Source: Anaerolineaceae bacterium
Lineage (GTDB): Bacteria; Chloroflexota; Anaerolineae; Anaerolineales; Anaerolineaceae
Reading direction: 5' to 3'
Length of the DNA stretch: 64,000 nucleotides
Assembly: GCA_016841445.1 (NCBI GenBank)
Contig: JAENZD010000001.1
Coordinates: forward strand, 496,001 to 560,000
Below the pieces are notes generated by a model that was not told the origin of the DNA, ran no database searches, and saw only the letters and a program-made list of their open reading frames with translations. This document shows, piece after piece, positions 18,512-28,779 of this stretch (positions are counted from its first letter, which is position 1; the number at the start of each line of letters is the position of its first letter). Made by a program: the position numbers and the translations under genes.

Positions 18512-19750
18512 ATGAATATTGCCATGATATCGAACCATACCTGCCCCCTGGCGATCTTAGGCGGCAAGAACACCGGTGGGATGAATGTGTATGTGCGGGA
18601 GCTGACGCGCTTCTTGGGTCGGGAGGGTGTTCACGTTGATGTTTTTACCCGTTCACAGGATGAGCATGTGCCCCAGGTTTCACATGATTTGGGCAATTTT
18701 AACCGTGTCGTCCATATTCCAGCTGGCCCGGAAACAACCATTCCGAAATCTGAACTGCCAAAATATGTGCCTGATTTTGCTGATGAGATCATCAAATTTG
18801 CTGAGAGAAAACAAATCAAATATGATTTGATCCATGCCCATTACTGGCTTTCCGGGAAAGCCGGTGCATTGTTGAAGCATGCCTGGAACGTACCCATGCT
18901 GCAAATGTTTCATACTTTGGGATTGATGAAACAACAGATCGGGCAGACTCCTGAAGAAAGGGAAGGGCAGTACCGGATAAGCGGGGAGAAAGTGGTGATG
19001 GCGTCTGCTGATAGGATCGTTGCAGCAACGGAGGCTGAGAGTTCACAACTCCAGGAACTTTATGGCGTTGATCGAAAGAAGATCAAAATCATTCCGCCTG
19101 GTGTGGATATTCACCATTTTTATCCTATTCCCCAGGATGAGGCAAAAGAGGCGATTGGCATCCCGTCCGCAGACAGGATGGCATTGTTTGTCGGCCGGAT
19201 TGAACCGTTAAAAGGTGTAGATACCCTGATCAGGGCAATGGCCATTGTGAAAGAAAATTGCGAATTCTTCGATTGTCCCCATTATCTGGTTGTGATTGGC
19301 GGCGACCCTGAGGGCGGCACAGAGGACGTTTCTGCTGAAATGCAGCATCTGCAGACCCTGTGCCGGAATTTAGGGCTTGATGATATGGTGGTTTTTCTTG
19401 GAAAGCGGGGTCAGAATACACTGCCTTATTACTATTCAGCAGCAGAGGTGGTTATCATGCCATCCCACTATGAAAGTTTCGGGATGGTGGCATTGGAAGC
19501 GATGGCTTGCGGTACACCGGTGATTGCTTCGAGGGTAGGCGGGTTAGCGCACCTTCTTAAAGATGGTGAAACGGGTTATTTTGTTCCTTCGCAAGATCCG
19601 CAAGCACTTGCTGAAAAACTTCAGTTGATCCTCAACCATAAGGATTTGCGGGAGCGAATGGGTGCCAGGGCTTCTGCTTATGCAAAAGATTTCAGGTGGG
19701 AATGGATCACAAAACAAATGATTAGCGTCTATCAAGAATTGACAGGCTGA
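18512..19750 (+). CDS. GT4 glycosyltransferase (MshA / sucrose-phosphate synthase-like)
   Basis: A 412-residue GT-B fold glycosyltransferase. The frame is open from 18359, through the tRNA, but GGAGA at 18500 and the family N-terminus place the start at the ATG 18512. The N-terminal loop GGKNTGGMNVYVREL and the motif HAHYWLSG are typical of the group that includes D-inositol-3-phosphate glycosyltransferase and sucrose-phosphate synthases. The donor-binding part shows FVGRIEPLKG and the E-x7-E region SHYESFGMVALEAMACG. It probably transfers a glucosyl or GlcNAc unit from a nucleotide sugar; the acceptor cannot be told from the sequence. The neighbouring ugd would fit a surface glycan, but it is on the other strand. 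Confidence 0.85.
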   Translation: MNIAMISNHTCPLAILGGKNTGGMNVYVRELTRFLGREGVHVDVFTRSQDEHVPQVSHDLGNFNRVVHIPAGPETTIPKSELPKYVPDFADEIIKFAERKQIKYDLIHAHYWLSGKAGALLKHAWNVPMLQMFHTLGLMKQQIGQTPEEREGQYRISGEKVVMASADRIVAATEAESSQLQELYGVDRKKIKIIPPGVDIHHFYPIPQDEAKEAIGIPSADRMALFVGRIEPLKGVDTLIRAMAIVKENCEFFDCPHYLVVIGGDPEGGTEDVSAEMQHLQTLCRNLGLDDMVVFLGKRGQNTLPYYYSAAEVVIMPSHYESFGMVALEAMACGTPVIASRVGGLAHLLKDGETGYFVPSQDPQALAEKLQLILNHKDLRERMGARASAYAKDFRWEWITKQMISVYQELTG

Positions 19751-19803
19751 TGGCAGTGATTGGGTAAATCCACTGATAATTGGGATAACTAATTTTCCTG
19801 CGG

Positions 19804-21000
19804 TTATTCTTTAGGTTCGTTTTCCTGGTTCTTATTCGGCAGATTCCTGGCACGCTGGATGATGTCTGATCCATAGCGTTCTTTTAATTGATCAACAGCG
19901 TTCAGCAGGTTGGTTTCCTTTTCAAAACGATCATCCCATAAGCTTAATTGGTGGACAGGGGGTCCCAAACCGCTCACCCCAACGCCGATCAGGCGAACAG
20001 GTCTTTTGTATTTCCAGTTTTCTTTGAACAGAGTCTTTGCTGTGTTGAAGATTTCCTGGTCCAGGTTCGTTGCAGAAGGGAGGGTTGATTGCCGGGTGAT
20101 GGTCGTGAAGTCAGACCAGCGAAGTTTGATTTGGATGGTTGTTCCTGCCAAGGATGCACGCCTCAAGCGCCTCCCGACCTGATCTGAAAGCCCGCGAACC
20201 GTTTTAAGTATTTCATTTTCATCGACCAGGTCCTTTGGAAACGTCACCTCATTGCTGATGGATTTAACGTCATGTTCCAGGTTGATTGGACGGCTGTCAA
20301 TCCCTTTAGCGCGTGTTTGAATATCCGGTCCGTACTGGCCAAACAGCATTTCCAATGTTTCTTTCGGAGCATTTGCCAGCATCCCAATGGTCGTGATACC
20401 TATCTGACCCAATTTTTCAGCGGTCTTTGGCCCGATACCCCATAGGGAATGGACTGGGAGGGGTGCTAAGAAGTCCGCCTCCTCACCCGGCGGTATGAGC
20501 GTAATGGTATTGGGTGGTTCAGCGGTTCTTTTTTGGGATTTTCCCCAATCATTGGCGATCTTTGCCACTAATTTGTTGGTCGCACCGCCGATCGAAATCG
20601 GTAACTCGAGTTCTTTATTGACGCGATTTTGCAGATCATGAGCGATATCGATCATCGGCTCAGGTAAACCCGTCCCATCCAGGAAGGCCTCATCGATTGA
20701 GATCTTCTCGATGAAGGGTGTGATTTCAATCAGCTTCATGACCTTCTTTGACATCTCACCATAATTGCCATGTCGGTGTGAAACAACGATAAGGTCAGGG
20801 CAGAGCTGTAATGCCCGGCGCATAGGCATTGCAGAACGGATGCCGTGCATTCGGGCAGCATACGAACAGGACGCGACCACACCGCGCTGGTCAGCACGTC
20901 CCCCAACAGCGAAAGGTTTTCCCTTTAATGAAGGATCGTGCAGTTCCTCTACAGCGCAGAAAAAAGCATCCAGGTCAAGATGAAGGATTTTCCTTACCAT
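19804..21000 (-). CDS. dinB: DNA polymerase IV
   Basis: A 398-residue Y-family translesion polymerase. Metal-binding residues are in LHLDLDAFFCAVEE (residue 6 onward) and KISIDEAFLDGTG (near 100). A helix-hairpin-helix region (LWGIGPKTAEKLGQIG) and a little-finger domain follow. The C-terminus is charged and lacks an obvious beta-clamp-binding peptide; QLSLW near residue 355 could serve as one. Its start overlaps the end of the upstream ABC ATPase gene by 26 bases, so it is the last gene of the exporter operon, an odd companion. It copies past damaged bases with low fidelity. Confidence 0.93.
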   Translation of the reverse strand: MVRKILHLDLDAFFCAVEELHDPSLKGKPFAVGGRADQRGVVASCSYAARMHGIRSAMPMRRALQLCPDLIVVSHRHGNYGEMSKKVMKLIEITPFIEKISIDEAFLDGTGLPEPMIDIAHDLQNRVNKELELPISIGGATNKLVAKIANDWGKSQKRTAEPPNTITLIPPGEEADFLAPLPVHSLWGIGPKTAEKLGQIGITTIGMLANAPKETLEMLFGQYGPDIQTRAKGIDSRPINLEHDVKSISNEVTFPKDLVDENEILKTVRGLSDQVGRRLRRASLAGTTIQIKLRWSDFTTITRQSTLPSATNLDQEIFNTAKTLFKENWKYKRPVRLIGVGVSGLGPPVHQLSLWDDRFEKETNLLNAVDQLKERYGSDIIQRARNLPNKNQENEPKE

Positions 21001-22000
21001 TAGGATGATTATACAATAGTTGTTCTTCGTAAATTCTGCGGATGGTATCTTCGATCGGTTGGTCCCGGACCTCCAGGTCGCGGATGCGATAATTCTCAGA
21101 GAGCTGGTTGATCAATTTTGAGGCGGAGATTGAACTGCGTTCAAAACTGTAGATAACCTTGTTTCTGTCCTGTTGAATGATTTCTGCCTCACCCAGGCTG
21201 GGTTCGGGATAGAATTCCGCAAAGTCGACAACCAGTAACCTGCGGCCTCCGAAAAACTCTAAGAGGCTGTTAAGATGCCCGTCAAACAGGATCTTGCCGT
21301 GATCGATGATCACCACTCTTTTGCATAGTTTGGCCACATCCGAGATGTCATGGGTCGTGAGCAAGATTGTTGTTTTACGCTCATGGTTGAGAAACTGGAT
21401 GAACTCGCGGATCCGCTGCTTGGCAACAACATCCAAACCGATCGTTGGTTCATCAAGAAAGACGAGCGTCGGGTTATGGAGCAGGGCAGCGCAAAGATCA
21501 GCGCGCATCCGCTGCCCCAATGAGAGGGAGCGCACCGGGGTTTCCATGAAAGGATCGAGTTCGAGGATTTCCCTGAACATGCCGAGGTTTTGCTGGAAGG
21601 TATCGTCGGGTATTTCATAGATATGCTGTAATAAATCGAGTGAATCGCGGAGTGGTAGATCCCACCATAAGGTCGTGCGCTGCCCAAACACCGCACCGAT
21701 GTTCTTAACATATGCCTTACGCTGTTTCCAGGGAATGTATCCGTTTACCAAAACCTCACCGGATGTCGGAACCAGGAGACCGGTCAGCATCTTGATGGTT
21801 GTGGATTTTCCCGCACCATTTGGACCGATGTAACCAACCAGTTCGCCTGGCTGGACATCAAAACTAATCTTATCAACAGCATGCACCAGGTTGTACTGCC
21901 GTTCAAAGAGGTTACGTAATGCGCCCAGGTACCCTTTATGATCTTTATAGACTTTAAACGTTTTTTGCAGCTGCTTAATTTGAATAATAGGTTCAGACAT
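20975..22000 (-). CDS. ABC-2 type transporter, ATP-binding subunit
   Basis: A 341-residue ATPase of the DrrA/CcmA-like export class. Walker A is GPNGAGKST, the signature is SLGQRMRADL, and Walker B is LVFLDEPTIGLDV. About 100 residues after the ATPase core form a C-terminal domain as in DUF990-linked exporters. The frame is open from 22036, but AGGAAG on the minus strand fits the ATG at 22000 (MSEPIIQIK). It follows the second permease gene with a 1-base gap. With the two permeases it forms a complete exporter; the substrate is unknown, and related systems move lipids, glycolipids or drugs. Confidence 0.9.
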   Translation of the reverse strand: MSEPIIQIKQLQKTFKVYKDHKGYLGALRNLFERQYNLVHAVDKISFDVQPGELVGYIGPNGAGKSTTIKMLTGLLVPTSGEVLVNGYIPWKQRKAYVKNIGAVFGQRTTLWWDLPLRDSLDLLQHIYEIPDDTFQQNLGMFREILELDPFMETPVRSLSLGQRMRADLCAALLHNPTLVFLDEPTIGLDVVAKQRIREFIQFLNHERKTTILLTTHDISDVAKLCKRVVIIDHGKILFDGHLNSLLEFFGGRRLLVVDFAEFYPEPSLGEAEIIQQDRNKVIYSFERSSISASKLINQLSENYRIRDLEVRDQPIEDTIRRIYEEQLLYNHPNGKENPSS

Positions 22001-22001
22001 A

Positions 22002-22811
22002 TTAACTTCCTGTGCTTTGATAATTACGAATGCCAACCTTCCAGAATCGAAGTGCCAGGGCTAACATGCCCAACCCGAGCAGGGGTGCTAAAAAGGAGAC
22101 AACCCCCGGTGCGTTCAGGGGATCTGATTTTTCAAGGATGTATACAGCGGGAAAGTAACTCATGAAAATTGCGGGTACCAGGAATGTAAATATCAGCCGG
22201 ATCGCCCGCGGAAAGATATGCATGGGGTAGGACATGATCTCACTGCCGCCATAGGTGAAAACATTTAGAATTTCAAGACGTTCCATTGTCCAGAAGGTCG
22301 TGGTTGCCCCGAAGATAAATAAACTTCCGAAGAACAACACCTGGCTGAAAGAGAGAATGGGGATATAGATGATCTTGCCGATTGTCCAATCGATGTTAAC
22401 CAGGCTCAAGCCATAAATGAAAATGATCACACCTTCAAGAATTTTTCCCATGCGGCGAAGTACGAAACGAGACCCTAACACCTGTAAGGTGATGTTTACG
22501 GGGCGAAGCAGGAGCTGATCAAAGCGTCCGTTTCTGATCATAGGACCAAATGAATCATAATCAAAACCGCTGAAGACCATATCCATCACACCGAAGCTGA
22601 ATTCCGTGATTCCCCAAATGAACGCGACTTCGCCCAGGGTCCAGCCGCCAATCTGGTCAAAGCGGGAGAAAGTGAGCGCAAATGAAACAAAAAAGAAACC
22701 GAGAATAATGGCTGAACTGAACACTTCCAGGATAAAGGAGGTCGGGTATTGAAGTTGTGAACGGACCTGGATTCTGAGCAATTTTGCGAGTAAACCTATT
22801 GCACGTTTCAT
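22002..22811 (-). CDS. ABC-2 family permease (DUF990 type), subunit 2
   Basis: A 269-residue membrane protein with about six predicted helices, of the ABC-2 family represented by Pfam PF06182. The motif GRFDQLLLRPVN after the second helix pair is typical: a conserved loop with Leu-Leu-Arg/Lys-Pro. It is preceded by the other permease subunit with a 1-base gap and followed by the ATPase gene after 1 base. The permeases probably form a heterodimer through which the substrate leaves the cytoplasm. Confidence 0.85.
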   Translation of the reverse strand: MKRAIGLLAKLLRIQVRSQLQYPTSFILEVFSSAIILGFFFVSFALTFSRFDQIGGWTLGEVAFIWGITEFSFGVMDMVFSGFDYDSFGPMIRNGRFDQLLLRPVNITLQVLGSRFVLRRMGKILEGVIIFIYGLSLVNIDWTIGKIIYIPILSFSQVLFFGSLFIFGATTTFWTMERLEILNVFTYGGSEIMSYPMHIFPRAIRLIFTFLVPAIFMSYFPAVYILEKSDPLNAPGVVSFLAPLLGLGMLALALRFWKVGIRNYQSTGS

Positions 22812-22812
22812 A

Positions 22813-23604
22813 TCATCCCCCCTGGATGACCAGCTTGCGGATGCCGCGAGCCAGGACGAAATGTGCCAACAAACCTAGGAACAGTACCCAGAAAACCTGT
22901 AACAGAAGCCTGTTGAGCAGTTCCTTTCCCGCCACGATACCTAGAAAAATCTCAATGGGCACATACACACCCGCGCCAAACGGGGTCACTCGTGAAAGCT
23001 GGGCGATCCAATCAGGGAACAAAGCCAGGGGCATGTAAAAGCCCGAAAATGTCCAGCTTAAACCAAAAGCAAAGCGGCCAACGCCCAGGGCGTTGGGTGT
23101 CCAGAATGCAGCCAGGTTAACCATGAACCGGTACGAAAAACTGATCAACAATGCTAATACGAGTGAGAGCAAAAAAGCTAACCAGTGGAGAAGGGTAGGG
23201 GGAAGGACGATATCATAAAAGAGAGCAAACACCAGGAACAGGGGCAAACTGCGAATGAGAAATGCGCCTAATGCGCGTCCGGTATCAATTCCCAGCCAAT
23301 ACGAAAAGTAGTTCATCGGTTTCAAAAGATCTGACCCAACCTGACCATCGTAGACGGTATGCATCAATTCGTACCACTGAAAGAAACTCAGGTAGCCGAT
23401 CATTGCTTGTGCCAAACCAGCATAGGTGATTGCCCCCTGGATGGAAAGGCCATTGACACTGGCCTGCCCGTTGTAAAGGGCTATCAATACTGCGGCGCGG
23501 AAGAAACCAAACATCAGGTTAGTCGCCAACCCGGAGAGATTAGCTGCCCGGTAGGTTAACTGGCGCCGATAAGAGGTTCGTATGGTAGCAAAAAAGGCAT
23601 GCAT
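22813..23604 (-). CDS. ABC-2 family permease (DUF990 type), subunit 1
   Basis: A 263-residue membrane protein and first gene of the exporter operon. About six hydrophobic segments are seen, and the conserved loop is VGSDLLKPMNYF (near residue 88), the counterpart of LLLRPVN in its partner. The N-terminus RTSYRRQLTYRAAN is a positively charged cytoplasmic end usual for the family. Upstream, at 23605-23770, I see no gene, only AT-rich sequence. Confidence 0.85.
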   Translation of the reverse strand: MHAFFATIRTSYRRQLTYRAANLSGLATNLMFGFFRAAVLIALYNGQASVNGLSIQGAITYAGLAQAMIGYLSFFQWYELMHTVYDGQVGSDLLKPMNYFSYWLGIDTGRALGAFLIRSLPLFLVFALFYDIVLPPTLLHWLAFLLSLVLALLISFSYRFMVNLAAFWTPNALGVGRFAFGLSWTFSGFYMPLALFPDWIAQLSRVTPFGAGVYVPIEIFLGIVAGKELLNRLLLQVFWVLFLGLLAHFVLARGIRKLVIQGG

Positions 23605-23770
23605 GGTTCTATTGTGGGCTCAGGTAAACGAATGAGGTCATGATTATATTATAGGGTAGATAATAAAGATTTTTACAAAAATCCCTCACCTTCCGTGGAG
23701 TGGTTAGCATTGTGCCATTCTTCGCTTAAAAAACGAAGGATCAAATAGCGCTGGTAAGCTTGATCTGATA

Positions 23771-23806
23771 AAAAAAGAGGTTGCTCTGATTTAGTGAACA
23801 ACCTCT
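23771..23806 (-). terminator. intrinsic terminator of gyrB
   Basis: On the minus strand, arms AGAGGTTG and CAACCTCT enclose a 15-base loop and are followed by TTTTTT. It starts 23 bases after the gyrB stop. Confidence 0.85.
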
Positions 23807-23828
23807 CGCGGATCAATTTCCTGTTGGA

Positions 23829-25745
23829 TTAAATATCCAAATTTCGAACTTCTTTAGCATGGGTTTGAATAAAGCGGCGGCGGGGTGGAACTTTTGCACC
23901 CATCAGCATGTCAAATGTGCGATCTGCCTCGGCAGCGTCCTCTATATTCACTTTGAGCAGTGTCCGGTTATCAGGGTTCATCGTTGTTTCCCAGAGCTGA
24001 TCCGGGTTCATTTCACCGAGGCCCTTATACCGCTGCAGGGAAAACTTCCCACCGGTCGATGTGATTTTCTTGACGAGCTGTTCCCTTTCGGCTTCAGTAT
24101 ACACATAATTCTTTTCTCTCCCAGAGCTGATCAGGTAAAGCGGGGGTTGGGCGATAAAGAGGTGTCCGCTTTCAATTAAAGGTTGCATGTAGCGGAAGAA
24201 GAAAGTAAGCAGCAAGGTCCGAATGTGAGCACCATCAACATCAGCATCCGTCATGACCACAATCCTGCCATAACGTAAGCCATCCAGTGAAAAGCCATCG
24301 CCGATCCCGGTTCCCAACGCAGATATCAGGGCTTTCACCTCGTTATTATTTAAGATTTTATCGAGTCGCGCTCGCTCTGTATTGAGGATCTTCCCGCGCA
24401 GAGGTAGGATCGCCTGGAAATGGCGGTCGCGGCCTTGCTTTGCAGAACCACCAGCCGAATCACCCTCGACGATATAAAGCTCTGTTTTTGAAGGATCACT
24501 CTCTGAACAGTCCGCTAATTTACCGGGTAATGTCAGGCTTTCCAGGGCTGATTTACGGATGACCAGATCCCGCGCTTTTCGAGCGGCTGCCCTGGCTCGG
24601 GCGGAGGTCAGACATTTCTGGATGATCTTTCGAGCTGTGGAAGAGTTTTGCTCCAGGAAGCGGGTAATTCCATCACTGACAATTTGTTGGACGTAAGTCT
24701 GAACTTCCGGGTTCATCAGCTTGACCTTGGTCTGGCTTTCAAATTGTGGGTCGGGGTGTTTGATGCTGACGATGGCTGTGAGGCCCTCACGAGTATCATC
24801 ACCAGAGAAATTGGGATCTGAATCCTTGAGGATGTTGCTTTTTCGTGCATACTCATTGATCGAGCGGGTCAGGGCCATTCGCAAACCTGTCAGATGCGTT
24901 CCGCCATCAATAGTATTGATGGTGTTGGCAAAAGCATAAACGGATTCTGCATAAGCATCTGTATATTGGATGGCAACTTCGACACCAATATCATCGATCT
25001 CCTTTTCAACAAAGATGACATCATGCAATGAATCACGGTTTTTATTGAGATATTTCACGAAAGAAGAAATCCCGCCCTCAAAATGGAAGGTAATTTCCTT
25101 ATTGTCCCGATTATCAACCAGTGAAATTGTCACGCCGCGGGTTACGAATGCCATCTCCCGAAAGCGTTGGGCTAAAGTTTCGAATTTATATGTCTCATCA
25201 CCTTTGAATATGGTGGGGTCGTATCGGAAGGTTGTTGTTGAACCTGTTTGGGTTTTGGAGGTCTTACCGATCACATCAACCGGGGCTTGGGGAATGCCTT
25301 TTTCATATCGCTGGAAATAGATTTTTCCATCACGATAGACATTTACCTCGCACCATTCAGAAAGTGCATTCACAGCAGATGAACCCACACCGTGCAAACC
25401 GCCGGAAACTTTATAGCTTCTTCCACCAAATTTCCCGCCAGCATGAAGTGTGGTCATCACGACCTCGAGTGCGGAAACTTTTTTCTCAGGGTGCATATCA
25501 ACAGGGATACCGCGCCCGTTATCTTCAACAGTTACGCTTTCATCTTCATTAATCGTAACGTTGATATGATCACAGGAACCTGCCAGGGCTTCGTCAATTG
25601 AGTTGTCAACAATCTCATAGATCAGGTGGTGAAGGGCTTTGATGTCAGTACCACCCACATACATACCTGGACGGCGCCTGACGGCTTCCAATCCCTCCAA
25701 AACCTGGATATCATTTGCAGTGTAAGAACTAGGTTGTTTTGCCAA
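23829..25745 (-). CDS. gyrB: DNA gyrase subunit B
   Basis: A 638-residue type IIA topoisomerase subunit that hydrolyses ATP while gyrase (GyrA2B2) adds negative supercoils. The GHKL ATPase domain has [23 protein letters not shown] and [15 protein letters not shown]. The TOPRIM domain has [16 protein letters not shown] and [14 protein letters not shown]. The C-terminus RRRFIQTHA is typical of GyrB rather than ParE, and the length is that of the short bacterial form. gyrA and dnaA are not adjacent. Upstream there is a short gap to a membrane protein gene on the same strand. Confidence 0.95.
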   Translation of the reverse strand: MAKQPSSYTANDIQVLEGLEAVRRRPGMYVGGTDIKALHHLIYEIVDNSIDEALAGSCDHINVTINEDESVTVEDNGRGIPVDMHPEKKVSALEVVMTTLHAGGKFGGRSYKVSGGLHGVGSSAVNALSEWCEVNVYRDGKIYFQRYEKGIPQAPVDVIGKTSKTQTGSTTTFRYDPTIFKGDETYKFETLAQRFREMAFVTRGVTISLVDNRDNKEITFHFEGGISSFVKYLNKNRDSLHDVIFVEKEIDDIGVEVAIQYTDAYAESVYAFANTINTIDGGTHLTGLRMALTRSINEYARKSNILKDSDPNFSGDDTREGLTAIVSIKHPDPQFESQTKVKLMNPEVQTYVQQIVSDGITRFLEQNSSTARKIIQKCLTSARARAAARKARDLVIRKSALESLTLPGKLADCSESDPSKTELYIVEGDSAGGSAKQGRDRHFQAILPLRGKILNTERARLDKILNNNEVKALISALGTGIGDGFSLDGLRYGRIVVMTDADVDGAHIRTLLLTFFFRYMQPLIESGHLFIAQPPLYLISSGREKNYVYTEAEREQLVKKITSTGGKFSLQRYKGLGEMNPDQLWETTMNPDNRTLLKVNIEDAAEADRTFDMLMGAKVPPRRRFIQTHAKEVRNLDI

Positions 25746-25787
25746 TCTTCATACTCCGATTTCTTGTTGATCGATTTTCTTTGAGTT

Positions 25788-26771
25788 TTATGCCGGTTTT
25801 ATTTTCTGATTCATCACGGATTGTGTGAATTTAGTGGCATCAATGTAATAATAAAAAGACCCAGCGATGACGGCGGTTACCATAAAGGCATGACCAAATA
25901 TCCCAACCGCTAAGAACCAATTATCAACTGCAGGGATTCGCCAAAGATAGTTCATCCCTTCAATTAAAACATAGGATAAAAGGATAAACATCGCTGTTCG
26001 TCCCATGGACATCCTGACGACATTGATGCTGGTCATCATGGCTGCGATCAAATTCTGCTTGAACAAAAAAACGCTGTGAGGTGTGAAGATAAGGGGCATC
26101 ATAACCCACAGGAGGATCACACCTGAAATCATGAGAAATAATTCGCCAATGGTTGGGCTGATCAAAGTGACCAGCGTCAGAACGATCGTGAAGGGAATAG
26201 CCAGGATCAATAGAATGAAAATCAGAACCAGGGGCATAAGGAGGATCTGGACTTGTGTTTTGAAAAAGGATTTTAGATTCTGACCTTTTTCGATTTTGAT
26301 GATCTGATTCGAGATATTCTTGAAATAAAAGTTGCCCAGGGTAAAACCGATCAGCATAAAAATCATCCAAAAGCTGAGAACCTGCAAACTGGTAACAAGA
26401 TTGAAATTGGGTGGGTACCCCAGGGGGTTGATGAATGGCGGTTTTGATACCATCAAGCTGGGCACACCAATAGGGAAGGTGCGCAGCGATAAAGCCAGAT
26501 CCATATTTGAAAAAATTTCTTGCCACATCGTCTGGAAATTTTTCAAAATGTCTGCAGTTTCCCCGGTGTTCATCCCAGGCAAACCCGAAAACCCCTCTAA
26601 AAGGGGTTTGAAGTATTCGTCAACCCGCCAGGATGGTCCGAACCAAAGAAAAAGATCCAGCAGGATCGGCAATACCATTAAATAAGGTTTACTTGCGATG
26701 GTATTAAATCCGGATAATAGCGATTGAATAATACTTGGTTGTTCAAACTTAATATCAGAACTTTCGTTCAT
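25788..26771 (-). CDS. multi-pass membrane protein of unknown function
   Basis: A 327-residue protein that I do not recognise. The first 35 residues are soluble, then come about six hydrophobic segments (near 35-48, 135-160, 185-215, 220-250, 270-290 and 295-320). A soluble loop of about 80 residues between the first two is probably external. SKPYLMVLPILLDLFLWFGP near the N-terminus recalls proteins annotated as DUF4013 or as the membrane part of glycerophosphodiester phosphodiesterases, a weak resemblance. It lies 42 bases before gyrB on the same strand and may share its transcript. Confidence 0.6.
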   Translation of the reverse strand: MNESSDIKFEQPSIIQSLLSGFNTIASKPYLMVLPILLDLFLWFGPSWRVDEYFKPLLEGFSGLPGMNTGETADILKNFQTMWQEIFSNMDLALSLRTFPIGVPSLMVSKPPFINPLGYPPNFNLVTSLQVLSFWMIFMLIGFTLGNFYFKNISNQIIKIEKGQNLKSFFKTQVQILLMPLVLIFILLILAIPFTIVLTLVTLISPTIGELFLMISGVILLWVMMPLIFTPHSVFLFKQNLIAAMMTSINVVRMSMGRTAMFILLSYVLIEGMNYLWRIPAVDNWFLAVGIFGHAFMVTAVIAGSFYYYIDATKFTQSVMNQKIKPA

Positions 26772-26911
26772 ACAACTAGTAATTTTACCACATCATGCCC
26801 CCAAAGGCTATTAAAATCTTGATTTGATTACTCACTATTGTTTTCACCTTCATTTAATTAAGGAAGCTTTGAATTCTATGTAATATAAGGGCGACATGGT
26901 AAAATGGTTCC

Positions 26912-27733
26912 ATGCAAACAAAGCGAGGCATTCCAGAAATCAACCGGCTCTCAATCGTATCAGCAGCAATCATGCTTGCATTTGCCCTGACCCGGATCAT
27001 TTCGTTTCCTGCTCAGCAGCTATCTTTTCCTGTTGTTGGGATAATCCTGGATTTTACGCTCGATTTCAGCACCATTATCAATTTCCTGACAATGGTATTG
27101 GCTGCGGCAGGTATGGATTGGTTAATTCACACCCACCCTGAGCACGAAAATTATCAAAATCGCTGGTCTTATATTCAACATTGGATCCTGCCGGTGTTAA
27201 CCACACTGGTGATCGGTAGCGCCCTGAATTCTTTCGCTGACAGCCCGTATTTCTGGATTATTTTTCTTCTGGGAAGCATACTTTTAATCTCAATTTTGAT
27301 CGCAGAATACAACGTCGTATCGTCAGATGATGTTCGCTATCCAATGGCTGCCGTCGGTTTGACAGCACTGTCATTTGCCTTGTTTTTGTTGTTGGGGATC
27401 GCAGTTTCTTCGGGAAATCTCAGGTTATATATCCGGTTGCCTTTGCTGAGTATGGGTTTGGTGATGGTGATTTCCCGTGCCCTGCACCTGCGAACAGGAA
27501 AATGGCATGTAACCTGGGCAATAATTATCAGCATCATTGTTGCAGAAGTTGCCATAGCCTTGCACTATTTACCGGTATCACCAATTCAATACGGTCTGCT
27601 GTTGGTGGGGATTTCCTATAGCTTGACCAGCCTGGTGACAGCGATTATTGAATCAAGAAAAAACCTGGCTCTGTGGGGGGAACCGGTTGGGATGTTGGCT
27701 GTTGTATTGATCCTGAGTATATTTTGGGGGTAG
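26912..27733 (+). CDS. multi-pass membrane protein of unknown function
   Basis: A 273-residue protein with about eight hydrophobic segments and short loops, and no catalytic motif that I can name. The N-terminus MQTKRGIPEINRLS is followed at once by the first helix; GMDWLIHTHPEH (near residue 70) is a conserved-looking polar loop. It resembles uncharacterised Chloroflexota membrane proteins (possibly those called DUF5656), but that is memory, not a search. It is transcribed away from the minus-strand membrane protein, and the two share a 140-base intergenic region. Its end converges on the MBL-fold gene with 10 bases between. Confidence 0.6.
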   Translation: MQTKRGIPEINRLSIVSAAIMLAFALTRIISFPAQQLSFPVVGIILDFTLDFSTIINFLTMVLAAAGMDWLIHTHPEHENYQNRWSYIQHWILPVLTTLVIGSALNSFADSPYFWIIFLLGSILLISILIAEYNVVSSDDVRYPMAAVGLTALSFALFLLLGIAVSSGNLRLYIRLPLLSMGLVMVISRALHLRTGKWHVTWAIIISIIVAEVAIALHYLPVSPIQYGLLLVGISYSLTSLVTAIIESRKNLALWGEPVGMLAVVLILSIFWG

Positions 27734-27743
27734 GGGATTCGTT

Positions 27744-28592
27744 CTAATCTACCAGTTCTTCTTGTTCTTTTCTGACAGTTTCATAATATAACGACCTTAG
27801 GTTCCGTTTATGAAGCTCGCTCGCCAAACCACCCAGTAAGATGCGGCTTTTCCCACATGCTTCAACACCGATACTGTCCAAAACTTCGATCGGGTTTTTC
27901 CGGTGCTTCGCTGTTTTGACGGCTTTTTGGATGGATTTAAGATAAGTTATATTTTCTTTTACTTTATCTTCAATTTCGCCGCGCAAGATGATATCACCAT
28001 GTCCCTGGATGATGTTTTCCAACCCCATTTTCGTGAAAACGATTAATGTTTCAATATATTTTTCCAGGTCGCCTTCAACGATAAATGGAAGCGGCATGAA
28101 AGCATCTCCTGTAAATAAGACTCTGTCCTCTTCGACAAGAACAGATATGCCGTCTTCCGAATGACCGGGTGTGTGAAATAGGCGCAAGTGTTTCTTGCCA
28201 ATTTGAAGAACCAGTGACCCTTTTTGAAATGTAATTTGAGGGGGGATGGTGTTTAGATTGCTATAAAGAGGATTATCCTGCCTTGCAACTTCCAGTGCAG
28301 AAGGACCTTTCTCCTCCATCCTCTTACGGCAAATCTCATGGCCAATAACCACAGCTTTTGGAAAAAAGCAGTTACCCCAGCAGTGGTCAGCGTGGTGGTG
28401 GGTATTGATGATGTAACGAATGGGGAGATTTAATTTATCTTCAACAAATTCTCGAATTGCGATGCTCTCCTGAGGCATGAGCGTATCCACAACAACTGCC
28501 CAAGAGGGGCCAGCAATAACCCCGGCGGATACTTGTGCATATGTCTCACTTTGGAACCAAAAAACATTTTCGGAAACCCGTTCGCGTTTCAT
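27744..28592 (-). CDS. MBL-fold metallo-hydrolase
   Basis: A 282-residue metallo-beta-lactamase-fold hydrolase. Metal ligands appear as NTHHHADHCWGN (HxHxDH), FHTPGHSEDG, FTGDAFMP and QGHGD. The frame opens at 28637, but GAGGA on the minus strand lies a normal distance before the ATG at 28592 (MKRERVSENV), which I choose. The substrate is unknown: the type resembles glyoxalase II-like and quinoprotein-linked hydrolases rather than antibiotic-degrading enzymes. No signal peptide is seen. The C-terminal 60 residues are a helical domain with many lysines. The neighbours do not suggest a pathway. Confidence 0.8.
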   Translation of the reverse strand: MKRERVSENVFWFQSETYAQVSAGVIAGPSWAVVVDTLMPQESIAIREFVEDKLNLPIRYIINTHHHADHCWGNCFFPKAVVIGHEICRKRMEEKGPSALEVARQDNPLYSNLNTIPPQITFQKGSLVLQIGKKHLRLFHTPGHSEDGISVLVEEDRVLFTGDAFMPLPFIVEGDLEKYIETLIVFTKMGLENIIQGHGDIILRGEIEDKVKENITYLKSIQKAVKTAKHRKNPIEVLDSIGVEACGKSRILLGGLASELHKRNLRSLYYETVRKEQEELVD

Positions 28593-28779
28593 AAAAGTCA
28601 TCCTCATGCTGAAAATAAGTTCAGGAAAGAATAGCACATAATAATTAAAAAGTCAAAAATCAGTCGTTTTCTGTGCCAGGTTTGGAAATTTCCTTTGGTG
28701 GCATCATGAAATGAATAACGATATCTTCATGATTTCTTGATAGACTGTGATCGATTTATAGGAGTGAAGAATATTGGAC

